From contig NC_132923.1 in the NCBI RefSeq assembly GCF_047675955.1, positions 87,827,637-87,891,636 on the forward strand: a stretch of DNA of 64,000 bases, written 5' to 3'. The notes beneath the pieces were generated by a model. The model searched no databases, was not told the origin of the DNA, and worked only from the letters and a program-made list of their open reading frames with translations. Below are positions 20,441 through 30,904 of the stretch, piece after piece. The position numbers and the translations under genes are program-made. Origin of the DNA: Chlorocebus sabaeus (Eukaryota; Chordata; Mammalia; Primates; Cercopithecidae). The stretch's first letter is position 1. Each line of letters begins with the position of its first letter.

Positions 20441-20790
20441 GGAAAGAGAACATTTGTTGAAAAGTTAGCCTCTCTGTTTGAAATGGAATTGAGCAGAAAG
20501 GCGTTCACAGGGAAAGGAGCAGCATGAGTAAAAACCGTTAAGCTAAAAACATCATGGCATATGCAGGGAACTGAAGACAGGTATTAATGGCACATGAAGA
20601 ATGAGGAAGAGAGTGGCAAAAAAACAAGCCTGCAGAGGTCATTAGGGGTCAGACTGTGGACTGTTATGCCAAGGAGCCTGAAGTTTATCCTGAGGAAAAA
20701 TGTAGAGTTTTGACCAGAGGAGAGTGATTCCGTCAGAGTTGTGTTTTGGAAAGATCTCTGGCTGTGATGTTTTTCAGGGGCTGGGGAGTG
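20441..20790 (-). mobile_element. L2 LINE (part 2 of a split copy)
   Basis: 'aaaggcgttcacagggaaag' gagcagcatgagtaaa, 'gtcagactgtggactgttat' gccaaggagcctgaag, 'ttttgaccagaggagagtga' and 'gaaagatctctggctgtgat' continue the inverted L2 in the correct order. Confidence 0.75.
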
Positions 20791-20879
20791 AAAGAGAAGC
20801 AGCTGTGGGACAGCCTTGTGGATAATGCACAGAAACAAGTGTTAGTGAAGACCTGGAGAGATGGGAAATCATCTATTAT

Positions 20880-21465
20880 TGGTGAGAGGAGTATAAATAA
20901 ATTGGCACCATCACTTTGTAAAGTAATGTAGCATGATCTAGTAGAGCCAAAGATGCTTAAATCTTACTAGCCATCCATTCCATTTCTAGAGAATATCACA
21001 CATGTACAGTAGACAGATTTCTTTAGTCACAACATTATTTGCAATAACAAAATTTGTAAACTTTATGATCATAGATACATTTGGTCAGATCATACACATC
21101 GCATTACTATACAGAAGTTGAATACATGAACTAGAGCTATAAATATCAACATAGCTAAGTTCTAAAAGCATACTGTAAAAGGAAAAAAATATATACTTTA
21201 GGTTGACAAGTACAATATGATGCCACTTACAGACAGTTTGAAAATGTGGATGTTTTACTTTGCTTATAGGTACATATATACATAATAATAGCAAAAAAAT
21301 GGAATGATGATAAACACAAATTTTCAGGGCAGTGTTTACCCCTGTTATATAAAGGAAGGGTTGTGTTAAAACATGGGAGTTTAAACCCATATTTGTAGTG
21401 TTTTGTTTCTTTAAAAAATATGAAGTATATGGAAAAATGTTAGGAATTGATTGACTAGTATGCCA
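20880..21465 (+). mobile_element. L1M-type LINE 3' end
   Basis: End of ORF2 and 3' UTR of an old L1: 'ttggcaccatcactttgtaa', 'tactagccatccattccatt', acatgtacagtagacag, cattatttgcaataac, then 'gtacaatatgatgccactta', 'ttttcagggcagtgtttacc' and 'gtagtgttttgtttctttaa'. No coding capacity. Confidence 0.75.
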
Positions 21466-21649
21466 TTCATTATGTTAGTCTTTTTTTAGATATATTTGAG
21501 ATATTTAAAAATTAAATATTTGCAAATTTAGATAAGTAAATTTACTTCCTCTATAAAGCATCAATCCCAAGCAAAACATGGTGCATGTCCTGCCATTGGC
21601 CCTTTGGGAATATTGTTATTGTCTCACACTGTTGAACGTATCACACTGA

Positions 21650-21812
21650 TCATTATTTTTTGTTTCCTATCGGCCTGCTATTCTAGTCAGCAAGTCCTTT
21701 GAGGCAAAGGGCCATATTTTCCTTTCTATGGCTGCAGCCGCTAATCAGAAACTAAACCAGAGTTAGTTGAGTAAGTATCAGTAAATGTTTTTTGAATGAC
21801 TGAATGATTCTC
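21650..21812 (+). mobile_element. L2 LINE tail
   Basis: 'cagcaagtcctttgaggcaa' agggccatattttcc and 'cagtaaatgttttttgaatg' actgaatgatt are the L2 end. Confidence 0.7.
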
Positions 21813-22500
21813 TCAATCTACTTTCACAGGAATGATTACAAACCTCTTTCTTCCTTTTCTCTGATTCTGCTTGTAACCTCTGAGTCTCCATTCCCCAGTC
21901 TCTCTTCTACTTTTCTGTAAGCAACTGTAGTTATGTTTTTAATTGGGAAAAATTTTAAAGGAAGGTATGAAGTTCCTTTAAATATTTCTATAAGAAAATG
22001 GCTCTTGTGATAGAAAGCCATTGACTGGTTGTAATGTAACTTTTAAAATATAGTGCTTTTCTGAAGCAAAGCAATTTTGTCTGTTGCTATTAGCACTGGA
22101 GTTTTGAATACATTAAGATTTATGGCTTCTGTCTTTCCAGGAAATGGAGTTGGAGTACTTGAGTTGAAGTAAACAGTTGGCATGGCTATGTACTGGACAG
22201 ATGCCGCTGAGGGCCAAGAAATTCAATGTGTAGGGTCATCCCACACTAAATCCAAAGCACAGCTCTGCATTGGCCGTGTTTTGGGTTTTATAAGTAATCC
22301 AAGGAAGTTTGTTATCAGCAGAAAGACAAGAGCAGGAAAAGGCCTTGGAAAAGAAGGAAAATCTAGGCAAATACAACAGGATCTAACGCCCAAGGCAAGC
22401 CTTTTTTGCTCCCTATTGCAGGAAACAAGGAAAGGCCAGATCCAATTAGAGCCAGGGTCAGGGCAGACAGCCACTGTGAAGGCTCAGTCTAGCAAGGTAA
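21813..22500. other. Unique sequence with the longest non-repeat frame
   Basis: A forward frame at 22182-22520 (112 codons, from an ATG) overlaps a reverse frame of 83 codons. The forward protein is Lys/Gln/Gly-rich with no motif I recognise, and no splice or promoter context supports it. Confidence 0.35.
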
Positions 22501-22504
22501 TAAT

Positions 22505-22745
22505 AATAGTTAATGATTAATGACTCCCAGCTACTGTTTACTGAATACTCTGTATTTTTCACATGGTTTTCTGGACATTTTACACCTGTTATCCCATATT
22601 CATCACAGTATTTTCTTTGTTTCACTGGTGGAGATTCAGACTTAGGAGGCTAAAACTTTTTCCCAGGGTCATCCAGCCATGGGCAAATCCGAAATTCAAA
22701 TTTGGGACTGCCTAGCTTCTTGTTTCTTCAATTATACCAAGGTAA
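22505..22745 (-). mobile_element. MIR SINE
   Basis: 'cccagctactgtttactgaa', 'ttacacctgttatcccatat', 'tttcactggtggagattcag' and 'cccagggtcatccagccatg' form the inverted MIR. Confidence 0.75.
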
Positions 22746-22764
22746 ACAAACTAGAGGCCCAGGG

Positions 22765-22935
22765 GCCAGGCATAGTGGCTCATGCCTGTAATCCCAGTGC
22801 TTTGGGAAGCCAAGGTGAGAGGATCACTTGAGGCTAAGGGTTTGAGGCTGTAGTGAGCTATGATTGCAGCACTGCACTGTAGCCTCGGTAACAGAGTGAG
22901 ACCCTGTCTCTAAAACAATGACAAGAACAACAATA
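22765..22935 (+). mobile_element. Monomeric Alu (FRAM/FLAM-like)
   Basis: Single arm only: ggccaggcatagtggctca, 'gcctgtaatcccagtgcttt', then directly 'gaggctgtagtgagctatga' and cactgcactgtagcctc, closing with 'gagtgagaccctgtctctaa'. At ~150 bp without a second arm it fits a fossil Alu monomer. An A-rich tail follows (caacaataaaaacaac). Confidence 0.75.
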
Positions 22936-23385
22936 AAAACAACAATGGCATACAAAATTTTCAAATAAGAGATAGCCTGTGATAAAGAGCTAACACAAGG
23001 AAGGGAGGAGAGAGAGGAAATCCTTCACCGGGTGCCAGACCTCAGACTTCTATTCATCAGCCCATCTGTCTTACTGCTACTCCGGGAATGAAATCAACGA
23101 ACATATAAAGGAAGGATTTCGGTCTAAAGGTCAACTGCAGCATTACCCATATACGGTGACCACTTATCAAAAATATTATAACTGTGGTTAAAAATGTCTG
23201 CATCACCTTGATATCCCTCCCAACTCACATGTTTTTCATCTAGGACCAGGGCAAGGGTGAGCCATGGAGGAGGACATTTATTCTGCTCCCATAACTCTGG
23301 GAAGCTTGGAAGAAGGGGAAGGATGTGCACTGAGCTTGAAGCATGTGTATAACTCTACAGACAAGCAGTGCAGCACAGGGAAACA
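22936..23385. other. Unassigned non-coding sequence
   Basis: No repeat recognised. Reverse frames 23124-23330 and 23278-23505 have no family features. Confidence 0.3.
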
Positions 23386-23389
23386 GGCC

Positions 23390-23590
23390 CAATTCTGAAT
23401 CTTCTCATCCATCTTAATAGCTTTGTGCCCCTGTGCACACCACTTAATCATGCTGAGCCCTATTTTCCTTATTTTTAGAGTGAAGGTAATAATAGCAGAT
23501 ATCACTTACCAAATGCTATATATACATTATCTGATATAATTCTCACTGATCTCTTGAGGTCAGTACTGTCTTTGTCCTCTAAAATTCCTT
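23390..23590. mobile_element. MIR pair, head-to-head
   Basis: 23390-23490 reads as forward MIR (acaccacttaatcatgctga, ccctattttccttattttta). 23490-23590 reads as inverted MIR (gatatcacttaccaaatgct, 'atctgatataattctcactg'). Confidence 0.5.
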
Positions 23591-23639
23591 TGCCTTCCAG
23601 ATCTGTAGTGTACTAATTTCCAGGACAACAATACTTTAT

Positions 23640-23838
23640 ACCTGTCTGGAAATAATGTGATTGGAGAAGGGGAGGGAAGAAATGGGGCAAGGAAAGGTAG
23701 TCATATAGAAACAAAGCTGTGGTATCAGAGGGACATTGAGGCACAGCTCAAGTTTACATCATTCTCACAGAAGTGTATGCCTCTGTTATGTTCCCCACAA
23801 TTTTAGAGCAGTGGCTTAGAAACAAGATCCATATGTTA
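23640..23838. other. Unassigned non-coding sequence
   Basis: Purine-rich stretch at 23664-23700 (agaaggggagggaagaaatg). Nothing else recognised. Confidence 0.3.
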
Positions 23839-23839
23839 T

Positions 23840-24040
23840 AACCACACTAATAATAATAACCTTATGCTTTTATTTAGCACTTTTCTACATAGTATCTCAT
23901 TTGATCTTAACAACCTTTAAGGCAAAACGGAAGAATACAAAATGTGGTTCTGTGCTCTTGGGCAGGTCACTTTCCCCTCTCTGCCTCTGCACAGTGCCTG
24001 ATATAATAAAGATTGAATAGCATTCGATAAGTGTTTAATG
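23840..24040. mobile_element. MIR pair
   Basis: 23840-23930 is inverted MIR-like ('ttatttagcacttttctaca', tctcatttgatcttaacaac). 23935-24040 is forward MIR-like ('ctcttgggcaggtcactttc', 'ctctgcacagtgcctgatat'). Confidence 0.55.
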
Positions 24041-24780
24041 TAATAACCTAAAACTCAGAGAGATGCTATTGTAATCAATTTTGATAATGTGCAAGAAAGT
24101 GCCTTGTATACATTTCACCTATAAATTAGAGCGTCAGAATGGCTTTCATCTATGATGTGGTTTATTTCTGGGAGAGTCTTATCTGCGTTGAGGGAACCTG
24201 ACATGTGGAACAGTTTTGGTAAGTTCTCGACAGGTTTTCAAGTATTCTGGGATTCAGAGCTGGTCTTTGGTTCCAAAAGGCAAAAGAAGTGGCAAGAAGA
24301 GGGAATTGAAGTGCAAATCAGGAAACTGAGGCATGCATCCTGTTATGGGATGGAATACAGATAGAGAAGGAAAGGTGTGGCCTAGCAGGCACTACTGTGT
24401 CTGAAGCCCCCTAAGCACTCTGCTCAGGGCAGCTAGAACAATTGTAATACTCATCATTTGTCTGCTGAAGACCCTTGGTCTATCTTTTTATGTTTCTTCT
24501 CCCAATCTTTTGTGATAGATGAACTTAGCTCATTTAATCAGGCTACTCTACCTCTAAGCTAGGCTGGATTTAGGCAAATGCCAAGCACGTTGTTCCTGCT
24601 CTGAGCCAAGTCCCAGTTAGCAGCCCGTCTCTTTGGAAGGTGTCTCTAGCACAGGCTAAATTTATGATTCCTCTCTGGGAGTCTTAAATAGTACATGGTG
24701 GCCTTTTCTTCTACCCATACGGCATTATTAATACCTCCTCAGAGCTAAGGATCAGATGGATAGAAGTCTGTGCAACTGAA
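24041..24780. other. Unique sequence
   Basis: No repeat or gene recognised. Forward frame 24152-24364 (70 codons) lacks family features. Confidence 0.3.
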
Positions 24781-24784
24781 AGAA

Positions 24785-24848
24785 GGAAAAAACCTCACCT
24801 TCACTGAGCATCTGCTGGGTCCCAGGCACTGTGCTAGGAACCTTCTTT
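24785..24848 (-). mobile_element. MIR SINE (part 1 of a split copy)
   Basis: 'cactgagcatctgctgggtc' ccaggcactgtgctagg is a clear inverted MIR 3' end that stops abruptly. The rest appears at 25362. Confidence 0.7.
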
Positions 24849-24849
24849 C

Positions 24850-25360
24850 TAGGTAGTTACTTGTCATATTTTCTGACTTTTGAATATTCTTCTTCATGAG
24901 TCCTTCCTCATCAAGATAGAAGTTAAAAATGCACTTCTCCAGCCTCTCCCGCAGCTAGCGCACAGGTGTGTGACCTAAGCCCCGTCAATCAGAAGCACCA
25001 CACAAGAAATCAATTCTAAGGCAAGCAAGTTGTAAGGCCTAGGCAGTAGAGGTAATCTTGAGTTCTTGGCCCGGCAACATCATTAGTGCTGGCAGCATAG
25101 TAGCTGCAATAAAGTTGAATTGGTGGCCCAGTAGTGTCAGTAGTGTTAACTGTAGCATCTGGTACTTAGTGATGGGGATAGAAACTATGGTTTTCTCATC
25201 AGACTACTTTGGCAGTATGGTTTTGGGCATGTAGTTTAGCCTTATGCCTGGTTCTCTGAACCTTCAGCTCATTGTGTGAGCTAGCAAGATTCAATTAATA
25301 AATTCCCTTTATGCTTAATCAGTCAGTTAGCTTCTGTTGCTGGCAGCTGAGAAATGATAT
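24850..25360 (+). mobile_element. LTR-like insertion splitting a MIR
   Basis: About 510 bp of foreign sequence. Near its 3' end, 'attaataaattccctttatg' cttaatcagtcag and 'tagcttctgttgctggcagc' resemble the R/U5 end of ERVL-class LTRs such as the LTR16/LTR33 groups. The 5' half ('ctcccgcagctagcgcacag', gtgtgtgacctaagc) is compatible but not diagnostic. Confidence 0.45.
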
Positions 25361-25361
25361 T

Positions 25362-25462
25362 CTGTTCATTATCTCAGTTGATCCTCAGACATCCTAGAAA
25401 GGAAGAACTATCCCCATTTTCACGCATGGAAACAGTCTCTGGCTAAAGAACTCATCCAAAGT
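25362..25462 (-). mobile_element. MIR SINE (part 2 of a split copy)
   Basis: 'cattatctcagttgatcctc', 'agaactatccccattttcac' and gcatggaaacagtctc continue the inverted MIR begun at 24785. A MER30 abuts its end. Confidence 0.7.
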
Positions 25463-25463
25463 C

Positions 25464-25690
25464 CAGGGATGTTCAATGTTTTGGCTACCTGGGCCACACT
25501 GGGAGGAGAAGAATTGTCTTGGGCCACACATAAAATGCACTAACACTAATAATAGCTGATGAACTAAAAAAAAAAATCACAAAAAAACTCATGTTTTAAG
25601 AAAGTTTATGAATTTGTGTTGGGCTCCATTCAAAGATGTCTTGAACTGCATGTGGCCCACAGGCTGTGAATTGGATAAGCTTGTTCTATA
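25464..25690 (+). mobile_element. MER30-type hAT-Charlie element
   Basis: Starts cagggatgttcaatgttttg, continues 'cctgggccacactgggagga', 'gtcttgggccacacataaaa', 'ctaataatagctgatgaact' and 'catgtggcccacaggctgtg', and ends ttggataagcttg. About 225 bp. The same family recurs at 52951. Confidence 0.8.
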
Positions 25691-26220
25691 GCCTGGGATC
25701 TATCCAATTCCAAAGCCCATCGTCTTCCACCTGTCTACATTACACTTCTCTGCCTTGGAGCTCTCTGCCTCATTGTTCCTTCTTCCTCTATTCAAAACCA
25801 GAGGAGAGATCACCAGGAGAGAGAATACAGTGTCTCATTTTCTCTGCATTTGTCTTGTGTGTTTGCAAGAATATGAACATTCATTCCATTCATTTAGTCC
25901 CTTGCTTTTGAATCTTACCCCAGCCTCCTCCAGGAGGACTTCACTGGCCACTTTATTTAATTAGCTTCTCTCCATTCTTCTCACTTTCCATCACATCATT
26001 CTACTTACTATCATATCATTCTAATTTATTTCCTTCATATCTGTTATTATTATCTGATATTATCTTGCTCATTGTCTCCATTCTTTGATTTTCCTCTGTT
26101 AGAATGTAAGCTCTAAAGCGTAAAGTCTTTTTGGCCCAAGCTTGTCTCCTAAATGCCTATCATAGTACCTGGCAGTTGGTTAATGCTCAATTAATATGTG
26201 TTAAATGAATAAGTGAATAC
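25691..26220 (+). mobile_element. L2 LINE 3' end
   Basis: 'cagcctcctccaggaggact' tcactggcc, 'tctgttagaatgtaagctct', 'aaatgcctatcatagtacct' and 'aatatgtgttaaatgaataa' give the L2 3' UTR and tail. The part before 25890 is weaker. Confidence 0.75.
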
Positions 26221-26377
26221 AATGAGCAAATAAATTGATAAACATGTGTTATTCACTCAAAGTAGTTTTCTGGAGACATTGTGCACTTGTTCCAGTAATA
26301 CTGTTATTGCTTTATTAACTTTCATTAAACACATTTATCTTTAGTAATGACCTCATGAATCCATTTACAAGCTACAC

Positions 26378-26565
26378 AGAAAAAAGAACTGGGGCTTTGG
26401 AATTAGACAAAACTTAGCTTCAGCTTAAGATTTCTTCATTTATTAATTTTGTATCCTTGGCAAATTATCCAGCTTCTCAAAGGTTTTGTTTTTGCATCTT
26501 TAAAATAGAGAAAATAATGCTTCCCTCATAAGGCCATTGTAGACATAAATCAAAGAAAGTGTTTC
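26378..26565 (+). mobile_element. MIR SINE
   Basis: 'ggggctttggaattagacaa', 'tatccttggcaaattatcca' and 'tttgcatctttaaaatagag' give the forward MIR. Confidence 0.75.
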
Positions 26566-26640
26566 TCCTCAACACTTCCTGTTAGCTTCTCCTATTTGCT
26601 CAACAATTCTCATCAAAAATACTAACCACAGTTGAGGTAA

Positions 26641-27015
26641 TGTTGTAGTCAGTTCAGGCTGCTATCATAAAATACCATAGGGTGGGTGACTTACGAATAA
26701 CATAAATTTATTTCTCACAGTTTGGGAGTCTGGAAGTCTGAGATCAGGATGCCGGCATGGATGGGTTATGCTGAGGGCCCTCTTCTGGGTCACAGACTGC
26801 CATCTTCTTGTTATATCCTCACATGGCAGAAAGAGAATGAGAGACCTCTCCGTGGTCACTTGTATAAGGGCACTAATCTCATTCATGAGTGTTCCAACTT
26901 CATGGCCTAATTACCTCCTGAAGTTCCTGCTTCCTAATACTATCACCTTAGGGGTTAAGATTTCAACATATGAATTTGGGGAGGGATGGGGGTGACAGAC
27001 ATTCAGTCTATTGCA
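26641..27015 (-). mobile_element. MLT1-type solo LTR (ERVL-MaLR)
   Basis: Inverted MLT1 in full: tgttgtagtcagttcaggct at the left, 'ataaatttatttctcacagt', 'gaagtctgagatcaggatgc', 'tataagggcactaatctcat', 'cctaattacctcctgaagtt', 'ttaagatttcaacatatgaa' and cagtctattgca at the right. About 375 bp. Flanking 5-mers agree at 3 of 5. Forward frames at 26722-26995 lie inside it. Confidence 0.88.
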
Positions 27016-27258
27016 AATAACTTGGCCTATCACGTATTTTCCATAAGAGGCTTAGGTAAAACACAGGAGCTTCCCCTCCAACTTTCTTCACATGTGGTTA
27101 GTGTAGCCACCTTTACACAAAACCCTAAGCATCTCGCCAGAGTAGATATTCTTCCCAGACACTGAGACATAATGAGCACGCAGTAGTCTACCTTCTGATG
27201 CTTTTGCTGACCATGCCAGTCCACATGGACTGACTGGTCCTTTCTCTAAAGCACGGGG
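27016..27258. other. Unassigned non-coding sequence
   Basis: Nothing recognised. Confidence 0.3.
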
Positions 27259-27259
27259 G

Positions 27260-27400
27260 TAAGAGATAACAGAGCTGAGTCTAGACTTAGCTCTGAAATT
27301 GACATCTGTGTTACCTTGGCCTAGTTACTTCCCCTCTCTGAACCTAAGATTTTTTAAATCTCTAAAATGAAAAGTTTGGACAAGATAAGCTGTCTCTAAA
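27260..27400 (+). mobile_element. MIR SINE
   Basis: 'tgttaccttggcctagttac' ttcccctctctgaacctaag and 'aaatctctaaaatgaaaagt' give the forward MIR core. Confidence 0.75.
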
Positions 27401-27930
27401 TCTTATATGATATTAGTTTACTTAGACATTTTTATCTGGATTTTTGAAGTTCCTGAGAAAAGGCTGTTGGACAAGTTATATTATGGCTATAAGTACCAAG
27501 ATACAATGAGAGAAACTGAAAATCATGGGAATGGGGATAGGAGTAGGTTTAAATAACACAGAAGAGAGTAAAGGAGCCCCAGGGAAAAAGGAGTATAAAA
27601 GCAACAGCAAGAAAGGGCAGATTGTAAGATTGTGTCTAAAGGACAAAATGTGGGCATGGTTGGTATGGCCTGGCCAGGAGACCAGAAAAGAGAGTTGGGA
27701 GCCTCTAAGATGGGTCCTGATGAACCCTCATTCATCTCATCTGATTCAAGCTGGCTGCTCTTAAAAACCTAAAGACTCTCTCATGCACTTATTTCCAGCA
27801 TAGCATTCTAAAATCAGACTCTCAGAGAATATTTGTCATACCTACTGAGCCACTGGCACTCTGTAGAGCTCCGGATCTATAGGGATCAAATATATTCCCA
27901 CCCAAAGGAAGTTTATAATGCTTAAAAGTA
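27401..27930. other. Unassigned non-coding sequence
   Basis: Overlapping frames on both strands (27523-27764) have no family features. A purine-rich block spans 27510-27620. Confidence 0.3.
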
Positions 27931-27934
27931 CTTA

Positions 27935-28012
27935 CATTTGGCTAGCTGATGACCTTGAGCAAGTTACTTAATCTCCCTATGTCTCAGTTTTCTCATTTGT
28001 TAAAATGAGGTC
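27935..28012 (+). mobile_element. MIR SINE (split by AluS, part 1)
   Basis: 'gaccttgagcaagttactta' atctccctatgtctcag and 'ttctcatttgttaaaatgag' are the MIR core, cut by the Alu. The continuation is at 28340. Confidence 0.85.
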
Positions 28013-28338
28013 GGCTGGATGCGGTGGCTCATGCCTGTAATTCCAGCATTTTGGAAGGCTGAGGTGGGCAGATCACAAGGTCAGGAGTTCGAGACCAGCC
28101 TGGCCAACATGGTGAAACCCCATTTCCTACTAGAGATACAAAAAGTTAGCCAGGTGTGGTGGCACACGCCTGTAATCCCAGCTACTCAGGAGACTGAGGC
28201 AGGAAAATTGTTTGAGCCTGTGACTTGGAGGTAGCAGTGAGCCGAGATCACGCCATTGCACTCCAGTCTGGGCAACAGGGTGAGACATGTCTCAAAAATA
28301 AATAAATAAATAAACAAATAAATAAATAAATAAATAAA
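28013..28338 (+). mobile_element. AluS, full length
   Basis: Both arms: ggctggatgcggtggctcat, 'agatcacaaggtcaggagtt', 'gaccagcctggccaacatgg', then 'gtggtggcacacgcctgtaa' and ccagtctgggcaacagggtg, with a (TAAA)n-type tail at 28292-28338. The phrase gatcacaaggtcagg suggests an S-class Alu. The frame at 28019-28234 is Alu sequence, not a gene. Confidence 0.93.
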
Positions 28339-28339
28339 G

Positions 28340-28400
28340 TCAATAATATTACTTCAAGATTGTTGTCAGGTGTGTTAATATATGTGCAGCCAATAGTAAA
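28340..28400 (+). mobile_element. MIR SINE (split by AluS, part 2)
   Basis: 'caataatattacttcaagat' tgttgtcaggtgtgttaat continues the MIR core interrupted by the Alu. Confidence 0.7.
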
Positions 28401-29695
28401 TTGTTATAATATGCTGGACTCAGAGTGTATTCATAAAAGCAGCTTTATTTTTGTCTGCTACCTAAAGGTTCAGACCTGTTTAGAGGGGATTTTACCTGAC
28501 CTAGATGAGAATTTCCCGTTTAGGTAAACAGAAACACAGTTTCAATTCAGTAATTTAAAATGTTCAATTACAGACAGTAATCAAAACTCTGAACTTGATT
28601 TAATGTTGTCTTCTTCCCCTGTACCATCATCCCCCAGGTGATGCCTGCTTCCAGTGGGGAGCTTACCCGGTTGGGGATAGAGCATTGGCCATTCTCTGAT
28701 TTTCACTCATCTTTCCATTAGCTCACCAAGGTTGAAGTGGGAAGAGGGAAGGAGTGCAAAGACAACAGAAGGGTATCACTTGCCTGGCACTCCGTTAAGC
28801 TGGCTTCAGTTTCTGTATGCCTGGTGGATATTTGTAGCTGACTCCCTTTCTTATGGGTGCTCTCGTGGATTCTTTGGAGGCTCCTCTGTTAAAAGGCAGC
28901 CATCACATGGAGAATGTGTCCCCTTCTTCCTAGTGTTACTGCCTCCGTATTTTCTGCTTTTCTGGTATCCACTGTATATAGACTCTGTGCAGGAGTCAAA
29001 ATGGTATCAAACTAATTCTATCTGCCATTCATACCACAGCTGCTTAGAATCTGTTGCCTGAACAGTCACTGGGTATCACTGACCAATCTCGGTGTAGCTA
29101 CTTTACTTTTTCCATAGTCTTTTGCTCATTAGATTTATCAGGCAGGAGTTAAAACTGTGCACCCTTCTACCTATGCAGAGGTGAGGGAAAAGTGCCTCCT
29201 GATCCCTCCTTTGGAGGGGTGGCATGTGGGACTCCAGGCCCTCGGACTCCCCCGAATAAAACCTTATCTTTGATTTTCCACCGTTTTTTCCTTTTGATAC
29301 TCAAAGTGGGCAAGGGGTTTCAAGAGTCTTGTACTCAGTTTCCAGATGTGTACTTGGAAATTCTGTATAAATTCTGGTATGTCTTCAGAAACAACATTTC
29401 TAATTTCCTGGTACCTCAGATGAAACGTCCACTTTAGCATACTGTAACACAGAGTGAGTGCACAATACATGTTTCTATCACTATTCAAGGCTCCTGTTTT
29501 ATCATGCCAAAGAGAAATCCTTTCAATTTTATTTTTTTAGTGTTTTATGCATGTATCTCTTATGTCAATGACCAGGACTGCAACACTGCCTTCCATTTCT
29601 TTAGCTATCCTTCACTGCCTACACAGTGTTTTGTACATGCTAAGTGTCAAATAATTTTCATTGAACTAAATGCCATATGAATAAAGGAGTGACTA
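28401..29695. other. Unique sequence, longest unassigned block
   Basis: Forward frame 28732-29061 (109 codons, ATG) is Trp/Phe/Leu-rich at its C-terminal half (FFLVLLPPYFLLFWYPLYI resembles a membrane segment), but I recognise no family and see no splice or promoter context. Near 29250, gaataaaaccttatctttga recalls an LTR polyadenylation region, so part may be an unrecognised LTR. Confidence 0.35.
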
Positions 29696-30430
29696 CTGTA
29701 GTTAGGATTCCTCAGAAAAGGCATCATTGCCTCACCTTTGCTCTTTCAAACACACTTAATTCTCTGAAATTAGTGAATCAGCAAAAGGCAAGAGGGTGAA
29801 AAATAGATGATGTAAATTTCAGAAAATGATGGCCTGGCGATGGATGAAGGCTAAATTAAAGCAGCTGTTTATTGAACCCATTAGTGGGGAGGAAGACCTG
29901 ACAGATCTCAGGAAACAGCCAGAACGCTGGGGTTTTCAGAAGAAATCTGAAAGCAGATGGCAAGTGGATCAGTGAAAGGCGGCAAAACCATCTACAGAGT
30001 GGCAGCGCTCAGCAAGGGCAGCTGCAGCAGGCAGGCTGTCGCTGGGACTCAGGGAAAGAAAGGCAGGCTGAGAAGGCCAAGGAAACAAGAGCAAAGGGAG
30101 AGCAGGAGGGCTTGATTTACAAACTGCTGACAAAGCGCAAGGCACACGTGCAAAGAGCTGGGGCACTGGAGCCGGCCAGGGAGGGATCTGTTACAGTCCC
30201 ATCTGTGACACGGCTTTGCTGTGTGCCTTAAACAAGTCTTTTGCCCTCTCTAGGCTTCCCTTTCTACATTTGTAAGTGAAAAGAGATGATCCAAATATTC
30301 TGTAAGGACCTGTTTTCCAGCCTTTGTGAAAAATCATCTTGCTTTTGTGGGATGATGCTTGAAAGATATTTTCCATTTCACCTATGTATGTTTCTAGTAC
30401 CCTATTAACCTATATTTAGCAGCTGTCCTG
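29696..30430. other. Unique sequence; candidate conserved island 29830-30180
   Basis: GC-richer than surroundings and repeat-free, with E-boxes (aaagcagctgttta; gcagctgcagcagg) and a TAAT-type word (gctaaattaaag). Frames on the reverse strand at 29969-30376 lack family features. A regulatory role is inferred. Confidence 0.4.
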
Positions 30431-30436
30431 TTTTAA

Positions 30437-30478
30437 AACAAAAAAAAAGAGAGCGAGAGAGAAAGAGAAAGAAACAAT
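30437..30478 (+). repeat. A-rich/(GA)n tract
   Basis: acaaaaaaaaagagagcgag then agagaaagagaaagaaac. Confidence 0.85.
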
Positions 30479-30903
30479 TTAAAGGACAATCCATCATTCA
30501 TACTTTAGTGTGAGATGACTCGATCAGATTGTGTGCCTATCAGCCCTCACCTGAAATCAGTTACATTGAGGGACTGGCTTGTCTGACTAGAGTATCCTGG
30601 AAGTAGCTTGAGTATGTTACATTTTGAGGAGTAGGAAAAGCTTTGGTCAGTTAATGCAGTGAGAAATTTAGGTTGGTATTCTTTTTTTTCCTTTTATTTT
30701 ACAAACCTGTTTTGAGCACCTGAAGCTCTAAGGGTTCTGTTGAGGTTAGTGCAGAAAAACAGGAGACGATGGAACAGCTGGAAAGCATTAGCCTCAGAGG
30801 CATTGTAGATTTGAATGTAATGCAAACAGATGAATAGCCTGAAAGTGTAATCAAAGAGAAGGGTGAATGCTGTCCTCTCCCATTCTCTACCCCATCTTTG
30901 TCC
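30479..30903. other. Unassigned non-coding sequence
   Basis: Nothing recognised apart from a T-run at 30683. Confidence 0.3.
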
Positions 30904-30904
30904 C

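Noticed and set aside
22182..22520. 112-codon ATG frame as a possible gene
   Set aside because: Overlaps an equally open reverse frame, has no motif, and has no promoter or splice support. Kept only as a note in the unique-sequence entry.
26722..26995. Forward frames of 62 and 75 codons
   Set aside because: They lie inside an antisense MLT1 LTR.
28019..28234. 71-codon forward frame
   Set aside because: It is translated Alu sequence. The same applies to frames at 37894-38193, 42016-42474, 52151-52354, 53079-53387 and 54345-54530.
29250..29275. AATAAA as a gene polyadenylation signal
   Set aside because: A lone hexamer without an upstream exon. It could equally be an LTR remnant or chance.
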